Translations under genes and position numbers: made by a program
DNA from: Pseudobacteriovorax antillogorgiicola
GTDB taxonomy: Bacteria > Bdellovibrionota_B > Oligoflexia > Oligoflexales > Oligoflexaceae
NCBI RefSeq assembly: GCF_900177345.1
Contig: NZ_FWZT01000006.1
Coordinates: 62,001 to 126,000 of the forward strand
Length of the DNA stretch: 64,000 nt
Direction: 5' to 3'
Shown: positions 24,575 to 33,959 of the stretch, in pieces
How the letters are laid out: each line of letters starts with the position of its first letter
Numbering within the stretch: position 1 is the first letter of the stretch
Notes under the pieces: generated by a model
Seen by the model: the letters and a program-made list of their open reading frames with translations, nothing else
What the model was told of the DNA's origin: nothing
Databases searched by the model: none

Positions 24575-26425
24575 TTAGGGAACAACATCACTTGTACAAA
24601 TATCCATCTGTGTGGCATTGGCTACCATACACTCGGCAGTCACCAAGTGATCACCTAAAATCGGTGGCGCTGCGCTCACGGCGCTTCTAAATACATTGGT
24701 AGCACTGGTTGCGAGGAAGTTAAACTCTTCCCTAGAGATTTCACCGGCAGGTTGATACAGACTGACCCAAGCAGATTTGAACGGCTCTGAAGCGAGCACT
24801 GTATTGAAAGTGATTTCATCAACTCCCAACTCAGCAATCACTTCGCTGCGTTTGAGCTTACGATTATAGAACTGGTAAAAAGTGGTCACAGGGTCGGGGT
24901 CACTAGGGTTCATACCGAGTGTGGTCAGCGCTGTTTGGTACTTCAAATTATCAGCGTCGATCTGGCTTTGCAGTTGCTGATCACTAGCGTAGATATTAAA
25001 GATCTTTTCTTTCTCAGCATCAGAGAAGTCTTGTGAGATACCAGCAAATCCACGAATCTCATCACTCTTAAATATCAACCCTTGATGATGGCAAGACATA
25101 CAGGCCACTCCATTGACAACGCTTTGGATAAACTGTGCTGGGCCGTTGGCCTGCTGAGCAATACTCACCGACGATTTGTCGATATTTGCTCCATTAGCTT
25201 GAGCAAGATAGAACCCCAAAAGACCGTTTGGTAACTGGAAGATCACTTCACCAGCGTCATGATCGAAGGCTTTGTTATTAAAGCCACTGCCCACAGGACC
25301 AATCGGGAAGTTGAACACATTTTGATTGGCAACATCGTTGGATGCAAAATCGTAGCTGATCCAGTAAGGAAGATTGGTTAAACCCGATGCGTGACGCTCA
25401 ATCACGCGATTTTGAATCGTCACTCCAGAATTTTTAAAACCGGCGCGGAGTATTTGGTCGTTTAAGATATTTTGTTGGCGACTGACCCCCAACTGCGTTT
25501 CTAAACCTTGCAATGTGTTAGGCAGATTAAGCAATTGCTGATACAGGATGGGAAGTGTGGCCGTCGCGACAAACCAGTCTGCACGAATCACGTAGTTTTC
25601 TGTTTCCGCCTCATTCACTAGAAATTGATGATCATCACTGAGTCTTTGTAAGATAGGATCGTTGCCAAAAGGCAGATATGCTCTTGCAAAGGGGTAGAAG
25701 TCTCGAATCACGTCATCGAAGGTGTTGGGGTCAATAGCTAGATCCTGTAGATTGACCCGATAAATGAGTCCATCGGCACCCACTGGCACTGGAATCACCA
25801 ACGCAGCAGCTCGCGATAATGAGTTGATTGTTTTGGCTAGAGCTTGGCCCATAACAGATCGAACCTGTTCGTCCATTCCGGTATTGTTAGGCACCTGCAT
25901 GGAGAAGTAGCGGGTCGTTGGTCTTTGGGCTGTGGGAACCAGCTGCATATCACTTCGAATTTCACGAATGTGATCAGCGTCACTGAGAAACTTAAAGCCA
26001 CTCACTGCGATCTGGTCGATCCACGCGACAAGAATGTCTCGGTCACTTAAATCCAGGGCACCTGAAGGAGGCATGTTGCCAATCGGCGCTAGTTTTCGAA
26101 TAAGTGGCGAGGCTTCGCCATTGCCTGGAATGATTCGGCCGCTTTCTATCATGGCCTCTACGTTGAGAACGCCGCCGAATCCACCTTCCGCTGTTTCTGG
26201 GTTGTGACAGGATGAACAACTCGCCTCAAGAATCGCGAGCGATTGATCCTTAAGGCTGCCAGCAACAACATCATCGCTGGTGTTTTGCCCTCCTCCACCG
26301 TTGCCACTGCTTCCTGTGTCGTTGCTAGCCACCTCTGTTGATCGTCGATCATCGGGCTGCTGTGCTTGTTCGCAGCCCAACAGCCCGATGCCTATAAACA
26401 TTATAATATACTGAAATCGTTTCAT
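24575..26425 (-). CDS. Large heme c lipoprotein, paralogue of the divergent gene at 26755
   Basis: A 616-aa protein. Lipoprotein signal MKRFQYIIMFIGIGLLGC, Gly/Ser/Asn-rich linker, then a cytochrome-c-like domain of the planctomycete PSCyt1 type. That domain has 'LEASCSSCHNPETAEGGFGG', 'IIPGNGEASPLIRKL', 'GNMPPSGAL' and 'LVAWIDQI'. A second heme site, CMSCH, is near residue 450. Between the heme sites lies a 280-residue conserved region of no family I know ('QRPTTRYFSMQVPNNTGM', 'LPYWISYDF', 'GEVIFQLPNGLLGFYLA'). It shares this layout and much sequence with the product of 26755-28623. Probably periplasmic and outer-membrane anchored; role unknown. Confidence 0.8.
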   Translation of the reverse strand: MKRFQYIIMFIGIGLLGCEQAQQPDDRRSTEVASNDTGSSGNGGGGQNTSDDVVAGSLKDQSLAILEASCSSCHNPETAEGGFGGVLNVEAMIESGRIIPGNGEASPLIRKLAPIGNMPPSGALDLSDRDILVAWIDQIAVSGFKFLSDADHIREIRSDMQLVPTAQRPTTRYFSMQVPNNTGMDEQVRSVMGQALAKTINSLSRAAALVIPVPVGADGLIYRVNLQDLAIDPNTFDDVIRDFYPFARAYLPFGNDPILQRLSDDHQFLVNEAETENYVIRADWFVATATLPILYQQLLNLPNTLQGLETQLGVSRQQNILNDQILRAGFKNSGVTIQNRVIERHASGLTNLPYWISYDFASNDVANQNVFNFPIGPVGSGFNNKAFDHDAGEVIFQLPNGLLGFYLAQANGANIDKSSVSIAQQANGPAQFIQSVVNGVACMSCHHQGLIFKSDEIRGFAGISQDFSDAEKEKIFNIYASDQQLQSQIDADNLKYQTALTTLGMNPSDPDPVTTFYQFYNRKLKRSEVIAELGVDEITFNTVLASEPFKSAWVSLYQPAGEISREEFNFLATSATNVFRSAVSAAPPILGDHLVTAECMVANATQMDICTSDVVP

Positions 26426-26488
26426 AATTGGTCCCCTAAACTGGCCTATGTTCTCCCGGTTTCAAGTACTCATCGACACATTTGAATC

Positions 26489-26664
26489 TGCACTTGAGTT
26501 AATTATTTAATAATTTGTTTTAATTAGATATTTCTGGTCTATAAGTAATTTTTGACTTCTATATATGCACTTATAGTAGAAGTGCAGTTTATGGGCATCT
26601 AAGCAATTTGAATGGTATTTTTGCACTGTATAATCAGTTAGATAAAAATATTTCTAAAGTGCAG
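26489..26664. promoter_or_regulatory. Cluster of five TGCACT/AGTGCA motifs between the divergent heme protein genes
   Basis: CTGCACTT (26488-26495), TGCACTTATAG (26566-26576), AAGTGCAG (26580-26587), TTGCACTG (26631-26638) and TCTAAAGTGCAG (26653-26664). Sites occur in both orientations across the shared AT-rich promoter region of two paralogous genes. The same motif recurs upstream of the TIGR02147 gene. The 26566 and 26580 sites form an inverted pair with 3 nt between. Confidence 0.6.
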
Positions 26665-26754
26665 TTTTAAGTCTGTCGAATAGGCTCTTATCGAAAACAA
26701 ACACGGCTCGATACTTCATCAGCGAATGCCATGTTAAAAGCCGAGGGGACGGTA

Positions 26755-28623
26755 ATGAAAACTACACTTAATGTGATTGTCATCAAGATGGGGATTCAAA
26801 TGTTGATCCTCATGAGTTTGGTCTTGAATTTCTCATGTACCAAGCCAGCACCAGTACCAACAAGGAGTGGCAGCAATGTAATTAGCTCTCAAAACAGCAA
26901 CGGCGTTGGTGGCGGCGGTAGCGGCGGCTCCAATAGCGGACTAAGATTCGAAGCACTAGCAATTTTAGAGGATAACTGTGCTTCTTGTCATAACCTAGAG
27001 AGAGCCGATGGTGGCTTTGGAACCATCCTAGATGTCGATGCGATGATCGCAAGCGGTCGCTACATCATTCCAGGTAACGGTGAAGGCTCTTTGATTGTGA
27101 CGCGGCTAGCTCCACAGGGAAATATGCCTCCAAGTGGAGAAATTGCAGCCGACGATCGGCAGTTGCTGATTGATTGGATCAACCAAATCAATGTGGATGA
27201 AGTTGAGCCTCTCTCAGACTCAGATCACCTCAAGCTTATTCGGCGAGATTTAGAGGTCAACGTAGCGACATCTGATCGACCGACAACCCGTTATTTTTCA
27301 CTCCAAGTGGCTAACAACTCTGGTATGAATAGTGACGCAAAAAATGAGATGAAACTTGCTTTAGCCAAGACAATCAACTCCCTATCGCGATCGTCTATCC
27401 TAGTTCAGCCTGAACCCATAGATCCTGACGGCTTGATCTTTCGGGTTGATTTACGTGACCTAGCTATGGATGTAAGTCGCTATGAAAACGTGATGAATAA
27501 CTTTTATCCCTTCTCAGTGGCCTTCCAACAGTTAGGCAATGATCCTGATTTAGCGCGACTAGAAGATGATGATCGCTTCCTTCGTGATGAGATGGAAAGT
27601 GCAAATTATGTGGTGCGCCTCGATTGGTTTAACGCAACCTCAACGCTGCCGATTCTGTATAAAGAGCTTCTCAATCTACCGAATACCCAGCAAGAACTGG
27701 AAGCTCAACTTGGCGTCAACCTTCTTCAGAACATCAATAACGATCAGGTGATTCGCTCTGGTTTCAGAAATTCTGGGGTTTCTAGTCAAAACCGTATCAT
27801 CGAACGGCACGTTTCAGCAAACACCAACCTCCCCTTCTGGATCAGCTACGATTTCGCTGACAATAACGAAGGCGAACAGAATATTTTCAACTTCCCGCTG
27901 GGACCTGTAGGCAGTGGCTTTGAAGAGAAAACATTTGATCATGATGGTGGAGAGATCATATTCCAGCTGCCAAACGGCTTGTTCGGTTACTACCTATCCG
28001 TTGCAAATGGTGCGAGTATCGATAAAGGCCCGACCAATATTGTTCGCCAACCAGACGGCCCATTGCAATTCTTCCAATCGATTACCAACGGCTTGTCTTG
28101 CATGAGTTGCCACGGAAACGGACTACTGTTTAAAAAGGATGACATTCGTGACTTTGTTGCCATATCTCAGGATTTCACAGATATTGAAAAGGAAAAAGTA
28201 TTCAACCTCTATGCTACCGAAGACGAGTTACGATCTGAAATGGACCGTGATAACCAGGCATACTTTAGAGCCTTACAAACACTTGGAATTCAACCAGCTG
28301 AAGCTGATCCGATCAATGCATCATTCCGCTACTACAATAACAATCTGTTCCGAAGCACGGTCATGGCGGAGCTAGGAGTTGATGAGAATACTATGCTCAC
28401 CATACTCAATACCGAGCCATTCAAGTCTGCATGGGTGAGTATCCTGCAAAATTCAGGATCGATTACGCGGCAGGAATTCAATGCCCTTGCTGGTCGGGCT
28501 TTGGATGTTTTCAAAAATGGTGTTAGCTATACACCACCAGTATTAGGAGATCACCTCGCGACTCCTGACTGTATCACAGCTGACCCTCTTTTGATGGATG
28601 TGTGTACTTCGCCCATTGAATAA
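26755..28623 (+). CDS. Large heme c lipoprotein, paralogue of 24575-26425
   Basis: The start at 26755 has GAGGGG upstream; an ATG at 26731 in frame is less likely. Lipoprotein signal ends 'LNFSC'. Gly/Ser linker, then the PSCyt1-like domain with CASCH ('LEDNCASCHNLERADGGFG', 'IIPGNGEGSLIVTRL', 'GNMPPSGEI'). The same unknown central region follows ('RPTTRYFSLQVANNSGM', 'LPFWISYDFADN', 'GEIIFQLPNGLFGYY'), then the second heme site CMSCH. The high similarity to its divergent neighbour and the back-to-back arrangement point to an inverted duplication. A strong terminator follows at 28677. Confidence 0.8.
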   Translation: MKTTLNVIVIKMGIQMLILMSLVLNFSCTKPAPVPTRSGSNVISSQNSNGVGGGGSGGSNSGLRFEALAILEDNCASCHNLERADGGFGTILDVDAMIASGRYIIPGNGEGSLIVTRLAPQGNMPPSGEIAADDRQLLIDWINQINVDEVEPLSDSDHLKLIRRDLEVNVATSDRPTTRYFSLQVANNSGMNSDAKNEMKLALAKTINSLSRSSILVQPEPIDPDGLIFRVDLRDLAMDVSRYENVMNNFYPFSVAFQQLGNDPDLARLEDDDRFLRDEMESANYVVRLDWFNATSTLPILYKELLNLPNTQQELEAQLGVNLLQNINNDQVIRSGFRNSGVSSQNRIIERHVSANTNLPFWISYDFADNNEGEQNIFNFPLGPVGSGFEEKTFDHDGGEIIFQLPNGLFGYYLSVANGASIDKGPTNIVRQPDGPLQFFQSITNGLSCMSCHGNGLLFKKDDIRDFVAISQDFTDIEKEKVFNLYATEDELRSEMDRDNQAYFRALQTLGIQPAEADPINASFRYYNNNLFRSTVMAELGVDENTMLTILNTEPFKSAWVSILQNSGSITRQEFNALAGRALDVFKNGVSYTPPVLGDHLATPDCITADPLLMDVCTSPIE

Positions 28624-28676
28624 ATACTTTACAAGGCACAAACCTTGATTCAAGTTCTCATACCAAGTTCCTTTAT

Positions 28677-28703
28677 AGGAGTGACCACCAGTCACTCCTT
28701 TTT
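28677..28703 (+). terminator. Intrinsic terminator of the heme protein gene
   Basis: AGGAGTGAC-cacca-GTCACTCCT followed by TTTTC, 53 nt after the stop at 28623; also between convergent genes. Confidence 0.8.
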
Positions 28704-28720
28704 CGACGACGACTCCACCA

Positions 28721-30274
28721 CTAAAAACCAAATGGAATGCCAAAGCTGAAGAAGGCCACTAGGAGTGCTGTCCAAGCAACTAGGAAGCTAATCGAGTAAG
28801 GCACCATCATAACCATCATATCGCCTAATGTGAGTTCAGGCTTATACTTTCGCATAAACGCCAGAATAACCCCTGCATAGGACATCATCGGTGTAATGAT
28901 GTTGGTAGATGAGTCAGCGACACGATAGGCAGCAGTGACTAAGTCTGGAGTCATCTGCGAGTTTACTTGATAAAGCATGGGAATAAAAATAGGCCCAAGG
29001 AGCATCCACTTTGAAGTCAATCCACCAACAAAAATGTTGATGACCGATGTGATAAGTACGAAGCCAATCACCAACAAGACCGGGAACTCTTGCAAGCCTA
29101 AGGCCCCAAGGAAGCTCGCACCAAGATAGGTTATATAAGTTCCTAATCCAGAGTAACCTAGGATACCTAAAAAGTTGTAACAGAAAAATGTCAGAACTAA
29201 GATGTAGCCCATGGTGTTCATCTGATTGACCATGGCTAAGACGACATCCATCAAGTTCTTAAATTTTTTGGTAGCGAATCCAAAAAAAGCACCTACGATC
29301 GTAAATACCAAAGCAATAAGTAAGATAACGTTGTTTAAGTATGGCGTCACGGTGCGCCCGGAACTATCAACATATGGTGCAAGTGGCCCTAGCGCCAGGG
29401 CTAATACAATGGCTAAAGCCACAAGCAAGCCAACGAGCGAAGCCTTAAGGCCTTTTTTTTCAGCGTCACTCACTTTGAAGTCAGAAAAGTCGATTTGCTC
29501 GGGCAGAATGAAAGAACTATGAGATAGCTTTGGTTCGACAAATTTTTTCGTTACCCAAGCACCTAACGCTACCAGCAAGAAGGTTGATGCAACGATGAAG
29601 TAGTAGTGCATTGTAGGTGGAGAAAGCGCTTCACCGGCGGCATTTGTGAATGGAACTGACTGAGCGTCTGCAAAAATCTTCGCATTGACCCCCAAAATAA
29701 CATCGACTGGCGTTGCCGGAATTAAGTTTGCACTAAACCCAGCGGACACTCCCGCAAATGCTGCGGCCATACCAATCAAAGGGTTTTTTCCAAGGCCCGC
29801 ATAGAGCATCCCGGCAAGGGGAATAAGAACAAGGTAGCCAGCATCCGTCGCGATAGAACTCATAATTCCGAGGAAAATAAGCGCTGGAGCCAGAAAACGA
29901 TCGTGAATTTTGGTGCCGAGCTTTTTTATCAACGCTGTGAGTAGACCCGAACTTTCTGATACGCCAACCCCTAGCATGACTATCAAAATGACACCCATCA
30001 CGCCGTTTCCGAATCCTAACCAGTTTTTGAGTAGAGCATTGTCGAAAAACCACCGAACGTGTTCGGCTTCTGTCATGTCTTTAATAGTGTGTTTTATAGC
30101 AGTGCCATCAGCGCTCACAGTTTCGAAACTAAGGCCCCCAATAAAAGCGGTTAGCAGAAAGGCTAAGACGAGAAACCAGATAAATATAATAATGGGATCT
30201 GGAATTTTCTTAGCGATTAGTTCGATGAACGCCTTCGCCCCTTCTGGAGAATGCTCTTTACTGGTGTTGGTCAT
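28721..30274 (-). CDS. AbgT family transporter
   Basis: A 517-aa inner-membrane protein with about 12 hydrophobic segments and the AbgT (p-aminobenzoyl-glutamate transporter) pattern. Visible motifs are 'KIPDPIIIFIWFLVLAF', 'NGVMGVILIVMLGVGVSE', 'ATDAGYLVLIPLAGMLYAG', 'GVSAGFSANLIPATPVDVILG' and the late 'TDSSTN'-like 'VADSSTNIITPMMSYAGV'. Members import p-aminobenzoyl-glutamate or export sulfonamides/p-aminobenzoate, driven by ions. The start has GGAAGG 6 nt upstream. No aminobenzoyl-glutamate hydrolase gene is adjacent. Confidence 0.93.
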   Translation of the reverse strand: MTNTSKEHSPEGAKAFIELIAKKIPDPIIIFIWFLVLAFLLTAFIGGLSFETVSADGTAIKHTIKDMTEAEHVRWFFDNALLKNWLGFGNGVMGVILIVMLGVGVSESSGLLTALIKKLGTKIHDRFLAPALIFLGIMSSIATDAGYLVLIPLAGMLYAGLGKNPLIGMAAAFAGVSAGFSANLIPATPVDVILGVNAKIFADAQSVPFTNAAGEALSPPTMHYYFIVASTFLLVALGAWVTKKFVEPKLSHSSFILPEQIDFSDFKVSDAEKKGLKASLVGLLVALAIVLALALGPLAPYVDSSGRTVTPYLNNVILLIALVFTIVGAFFGFATKKFKNLMDVVLAMVNQMNTMGYILVLTFFCYNFLGILGYSGLGTYITYLGASFLGALGLQEFPVLLVIGFVLITSVINIFVGGLTSKWMLLGPIFIPMLYQVNSQMTPDLVTAAYRVADSSTNIITPMMSYAGVILAFMRKYKPELTLGDMMVMMVPYSISFLVAWTALLVAFFSFGIPFGF

Positions 30275-30425
30275 CTTTACCTTCCACAGCTGTTTATAGT
30301 TGTTCCTTGCTACCCTAATCTATTGCCAAGCAGCCCCATTTTTCGGGTCTAAACTCGGATGGGCAACAATAGATGCTATCAAGTGGGCTGGCAAGATCAT
30401 TGCGTTACGCATCAATCAAATTGAC

Positions 30426-30443
30426 ATATTTATGCATAAATAT
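30426..30443. promoter_or_regulatory. Perfect 18-bp palindrome, candidate operator
   Basis: ATATTTATGCATAAATAT, overlapping the end of a consensus TTGACA (30421-30426) on the + strand and about 150 nt upstream of the AbgT start on the - strand. It is a typical shape for a dimeric regulator site. Which gene it serves is unclear, since nothing on the + strand follows closely. Confidence 0.35.
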
Positions 30444-30611
30444 GCAGCGATCTTGCCTTCAACTGTTGGAGTGTATGTCGGCTAGGGTTAGCGTTTGGGG
30501 TGCTAATTTAGCTTGGTTGATAGTAACTTTTCCTTGATTCTGACCCTTTATCCTGGGTCTTTCAAGACATTAATCGGAGGACAGTTCGAATTCTTTAGGG
30601 GTGGATGATTT

Positions 30612-30627
30612 GGGGGTTTGCACCCCC
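30612..30627. terminator. Hairpin after chitinase gene
   Basis: GGGGGT-ttgc-ACCCCC, 11 nt beyond the chitinase stop; short but GC-only stem, no U-tract. Confidence 0.45.
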
Positions 30628-30637
30628 TGGTAGAAAT

Positions 30638-32494
30638 CTAATTCTCTTTGGCAAAGACTCCATTGATAGCATTTAACAGAGGGTAGTCTTTCTTCTCATA
30701 GTCATAGTCTGCATCGAGAACCCAGAACATGACTCCTCCTAACTTATTTTTTAGAACAAAGTCAGCCTTGGCCGCCACGGATCGTTCGTTTTCGTATGAA
30801 ATAAACAAACCTTTAGTTTCAGACTGCTTGTCACCATATTGATCCACAACAGTCTCCCCATAGGCGAACGGTACCATAGCTTTCGTATCAAAATACTCCG
30901 ATAACTGTCCTTGAGCAATGAGATAGCGAACATGAGCGCTGTCATAAGCACCCGCTTCGTATGTTCCTGGTGAATTCATATAACCACCATAAGATTCGGG
31001 GTTTCCCTGATAAACGCTATAGTCCAACGTTCTGGGAACTCCAGCACTAATACATGTTTCTAAAAGGGGCTGACCATTGACTGGGTAAGCCTGAAGAAAA
31101 GAAAAATCGGCGGTCAACCATTTACCAGTATCCTGTGCGTCAGCAGTAATATCAAAATCGCAGTTGAATTCAAACGAGAATTCACCCTCACCATTCTTGA
31201 AGAATTCATTATCCTTTGAGAACACTTTGCTGTTATTGGGAACTTCCGCCCACCCTCTGCCGTAGAAAGGGATGCCGACCACTAGCTTTTGGCTGTTCAG
31301 TTCTCCTATGATGCTCAAGTAACGCTTCACGGTCTCGTCAACATTGAGGTAATTAACTGAGCTATCCCAAAACTCGCTGGGCTCTTTTTTCATTGGGTAA
31401 AGCGGCGACTGATGACCAATATGGGCGGCCCACCGGTTGAGGCGTTTGCCATCTTTCGCACCAAGAATGGAGTCTATTGATCTACCATCATGATAGTCTT
31501 GGGTACTCCAAAAACTCCCATCGGGAACTTTCTGGAAGCGAAAATAATCCCAGGCGCCCATAGCATCATAAGTCATGATATTGATCCAATCGAGCACTTC
31601 AATAATCGCCGGAAAATCGTAGTTTTCTAGTTTATTAAACTCGCGATCATAGGCTTGTTCGGGGCCAGTATAAATCGGTGTTGCAATGGTTAGTAATTGG
31701 GGCTTTTCTAATTTATCTAGCTCAGTTCTAAATAGTTTGATCAGATCAACGAAAAGCTCTTTCTCCTGAGGGACTCCTTCTAACCTTTCCGTATAGACTA
31801 GCTGATCATTTTCCATACGATAATTGTCATCCCGACCTCCGGCTACTGGATATTCCCAGTCGATATCAAGACCGTCCAGTCCGTAGTGCTTCACAATCGA
31901 GACACAAGACTTGACGAAGTGGTCGCGATATTTTTCCGTCGCTGCTACTCCAAAGTACTTCGACCCATCCCAGCCGCCAATGGCAATCGATACCTTTACA
32001 TCCCATAACGGATGATCAGGATCGTCCTTTCGTTTGGAGATGTACTTTAAGTTCTTTAGGGTGATCTGGCTAGCTTCCAAGTCGGTTTTAACCTTTAGAT
32101 CTTCGGTCAACAAGGGCTGCTCATCAAGAGATACGCACTCGTAATTATCACCGACCTTTCCTGGTATAAGAAAAGAATAATTTAAGTGGGTGATCTTCTT
32201 ACCGGGTACAGCAGAAATAGGGTAGTCACGCTTATCCCGGTTAATTTTGAAATTCTTGGACTCAGGCTCAGCACTGTTTTCAATATAGTAGGAAATGACC
32301 TTTCGATGAGGCTTTTCTGATGTTTTTGAATGGGAATGACTTATGACACTACCGTGTGTAGAATCATCTGCGTTGTCAGAACCTTTTCTGGATAGTTTTT
32401 TTGAAAACTCATCACATGCCACAATTCCACCCGAGAGAACTATAAGCAGCACAAAGGCCAAGACGTCTTTGTAGCTTCGATCGATCAGCTTCAT
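30638..32494 (-). CDS. GH18 chitinase, lipoprotein
   Basis: A 618-aa protein with signal ending 'SGGIVAC' (lipobox) and a His/Ser-rich linker. A GH18 TIM barrel starts near residue 65 ('KVISYYIENS'). 'VSIAIGGWDGSKYF' is the conserved SxGG strand, and 'YGLDGLDIDWEYPV' holds the catalytic DxxDxDxE. 'INIMTYDAMGAWD', 'VVGIPFYGRGWAEV' and the C-terminal 'GGVMFWVLDADYD' complete the barrel. The enzyme hydrolyses beta-1,4-GlcNAc polymers through substrate-assisted catalysis. Lipid anchoring suggests action at the cell surface. An insertion of about 80 residues before the last strands carries two Cys. Confidence 0.95.
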   Translation of the reverse strand: MKLIDRSYKDVLAFVLLIVLSGGIVACDEFSKKLSRKGSDNADDSTHGSVISHSHSKTSEKPHRKVISYYIENSAEPESKNFKINRDKRDYPISAVPGKKITHLNYSFLIPGKVGDNYECVSLDEQPLLTEDLKVKTDLEASQITLKNLKYISKRKDDPDHPLWDVKVSIAIGGWDGSKYFGVAATEKYRDHFVKSCVSIVKHYGLDGLDIDWEYPVAGGRDDNYRMENDQLVYTERLEGVPQEKELFVDLIKLFRTELDKLEKPQLLTIATPIYTGPEQAYDREFNKLENYDFPAIIEVLDWINIMTYDAMGAWDYFRFQKVPDGSFWSTQDYHDGRSIDSILGAKDGKRLNRWAAHIGHQSPLYPMKKEPSEFWDSSVNYLNVDETVKRYLSIIGELNSQKLVVGIPFYGRGWAEVPNNSKVFSKDNEFFKNGEGEFSFEFNCDFDITADAQDTGKWLTADFSFLQAYPVNGQPLLETCISAGVPRTLDYSVYQGNPESYGGYMNSPGTYEAGAYDSAHVRYLIAQGQLSEYFDTKAMVPFAYGETVVDQYGDKQSETKGLFISYENERSVAAKADFVLKNKLGGVMFWVLDADYDYEKKDYPLLNAINGVFAKEN

Positions 32495-32836
32495 ATCTCC
32501 TCCAACTCACAATGTTTGATGTTTATCTCCTCGCATTTAAGCTGTAAGGTTTTTTGCAATATTAATTCCATCAACCAGGCAAGAAAATGATAAGAATTTT
32601 ATGTGATTACGTCTGCGATTAGAAAGACAAGACAACCTAGAAGTAAATGAAACTTCATACTTATCGATAGCTTAAGACTGAAATACTATCATTGCTCGCG
32701 ATAATGGACATGGGCATGGTCTGAGCATGAGGATGAATGACTATTTTAGGAAGAGTTTGGTCTTGTTGGCGGCACGGGCAAATATACCCTTGCCTTCTAA
32801 TTAATTTCTCGATCTGCTAGCGGTTTCTCTTGGGCA
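32495..32836. other. Intergenic region, 342 bp
   Basis: Between the chitinase start and the end of the next minus-strand gene. Presumably the chitinase promoter; I see no clear operator. A hairpin spanning the stop of the upstream gene is listed separately. Confidence 0.4.
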
Positions 32837-32851
32837 TTACTCCCAAGAGAA
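32825..32851. terminator. Hairpin with a stop codon in its loop
   Basis: TTCTCTTGGG pairs with CCCAAGAGAA (10 bp); the TAA of the lipoprotein gene at 32837 lies in the loop. No U-tract. Confidence 0.4.
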
Positions 32852-33757
32852 GTCTCTGAAAATAATGTGGCTAATCAGAGCTTTGTCTGCTCCTCCCCAG
32901 GAACCCTTCATCTCCCACGTGATCCAGTTAAAAACCGTTGATGTATCCGCGCTCTCAGGCAATTTAAGATCGAAGACTTTACAATCTGACTCAAGCTTAA
33001 GCTGATCGGTGCCGCCTTCTTTCAACCAAGTTGTCGTCGGGGCACCACCAGCGCCGGGAAACTCTCCAGGCTTAACCCATCTTAAACCCCAGTCTGCAGG
33101 TGAGCCTTGATTGGGCTTTTCTTGTTTAGCAACAATGGTGACTCCACTGGCCGTAAAGTTACGAATAAATGGTTTTGGAACCGGAGCATTATATATAGAG
33201 TCCTTGAATGTGCCGGCTGAGTCTTCATCTGTGGGGAAGGTTAACCTAAAACCTTGAAAAATACCGCCATTGACATATGCAATATAGTTGATGCCATCCA
33301 TCTCAACTTTTTCCACTTCACCACTACTCCAAACATCATCCAGACGCCAACCACTAGGAAATTGTAATTCTTCTCTGGAAACTTCTGTGAAGCTCTCCCC
33401 TGAAAAAGCCACTAAATCGTCATTAGCTACACTTGGGGAGCTACCGCAATTTGAAGGAATGGGATTTACCAATTCGTTAAGCGACGTCTCACCATTTTGG
33501 GAATCACTGTCATTGCCTGGATCATCGGTCTCGTCGTTGTCGATATCTCGATCTTGATCAAAGTCATTGTCAGAGCGATCTTCACCTCGTTCTTTGTCGG
33601 AGCTATCTTGGAAGTCACGCTCTTGGCCCTGAGCCTCACCACGAGGTTCCTTACTATCGCTAGATCTGACTCCGTATTTAGGAATTGAGGTGGGTTTATA
33701 GCATGATGCTAATAGGGAAAAACTTAACATTAGAAGTAAACTAATTCCGTAGCTCAT
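32837..33757 (-). CDS. Hypothetical lipoprotein with acidic linker
   Basis: A 306-aa protein. Signal MSYGISLLLMLSFSLLASC (lipobox LASC), then about 70 residues of very hydrophilic Asp/Arg/Glu/Ser-rich linker, then a compact domain of about 190 residues with two Cys. The domain is Trp-rich in its last third ('WGLRWVKPGEF', 'VFNWITWEMKGSWGG'), as in carbohydrate-binding beta-sandwich domains. I cannot name a family. It is upstream of and codirectional with the chitinase, but 342 bp apart. Confidence 0.65.
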   Translation of the reverse strand: MSYGISLLLMLSFSLLASCYKPTSIPKYGVRSSDSKEPRGEAQGQERDFQDSSDKERGEDRSDNDFDQDRDIDNDETDDPGNDSDSQNGETSLNELVNPIPSNCGSSPSVANDDLVAFSGESFTEVSREELQFPSGWRLDDVWSSGEVEKVEMDGINYIAYVNGGIFQGFRLTFPTDEDSAGTFKDSIYNAPVPKPFIRNFTASGVTIVAKQEKPNQGSPADWGLRWVKPGEFPGAGGAPTTTWLKEGGTDQLKLESDCKVFDLKLPESADTSTVFNWITWEMKGSWGGADKALISHIIFRDFSWE

Positions 33758-33959
33758 TTATCGCTCCTGCAGTGTATCAACAGCTTCTCAGCTAGACTAA
33801 TTCAAATCATGGGCCAACTTATTTATTAAAGATATCAGCAGCTAAGATATGTGCGCGGTGGCTCTTTCAAACTCACTGGTTGGAACAGAGTAGCGAGTTA
33901 TACCTTTTATGTCGATGTAATTATTACTTTATTTACCTATAGAAGTCGAATCAGGTAGA

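Larger units (their letters stand above)
30275..30637. other. Intergenic region, 363 bp, with an AT-rich palindrome
   Basis: It contains the 18-bp palindrome at 30426, a TTGACA overlapping it, and a hairpin at 30612. A 61-codon open frame (30300-30485) lacks a ribosome-binding site and coding character and is not called. Confidence 0.4.

Noticed and set aside
30300-30485. 61-codon + strand frame upstream of AbgT
   Set aside because: No Shine-Dalgarno and it spans the palindromic operator candidate; not protein-like.
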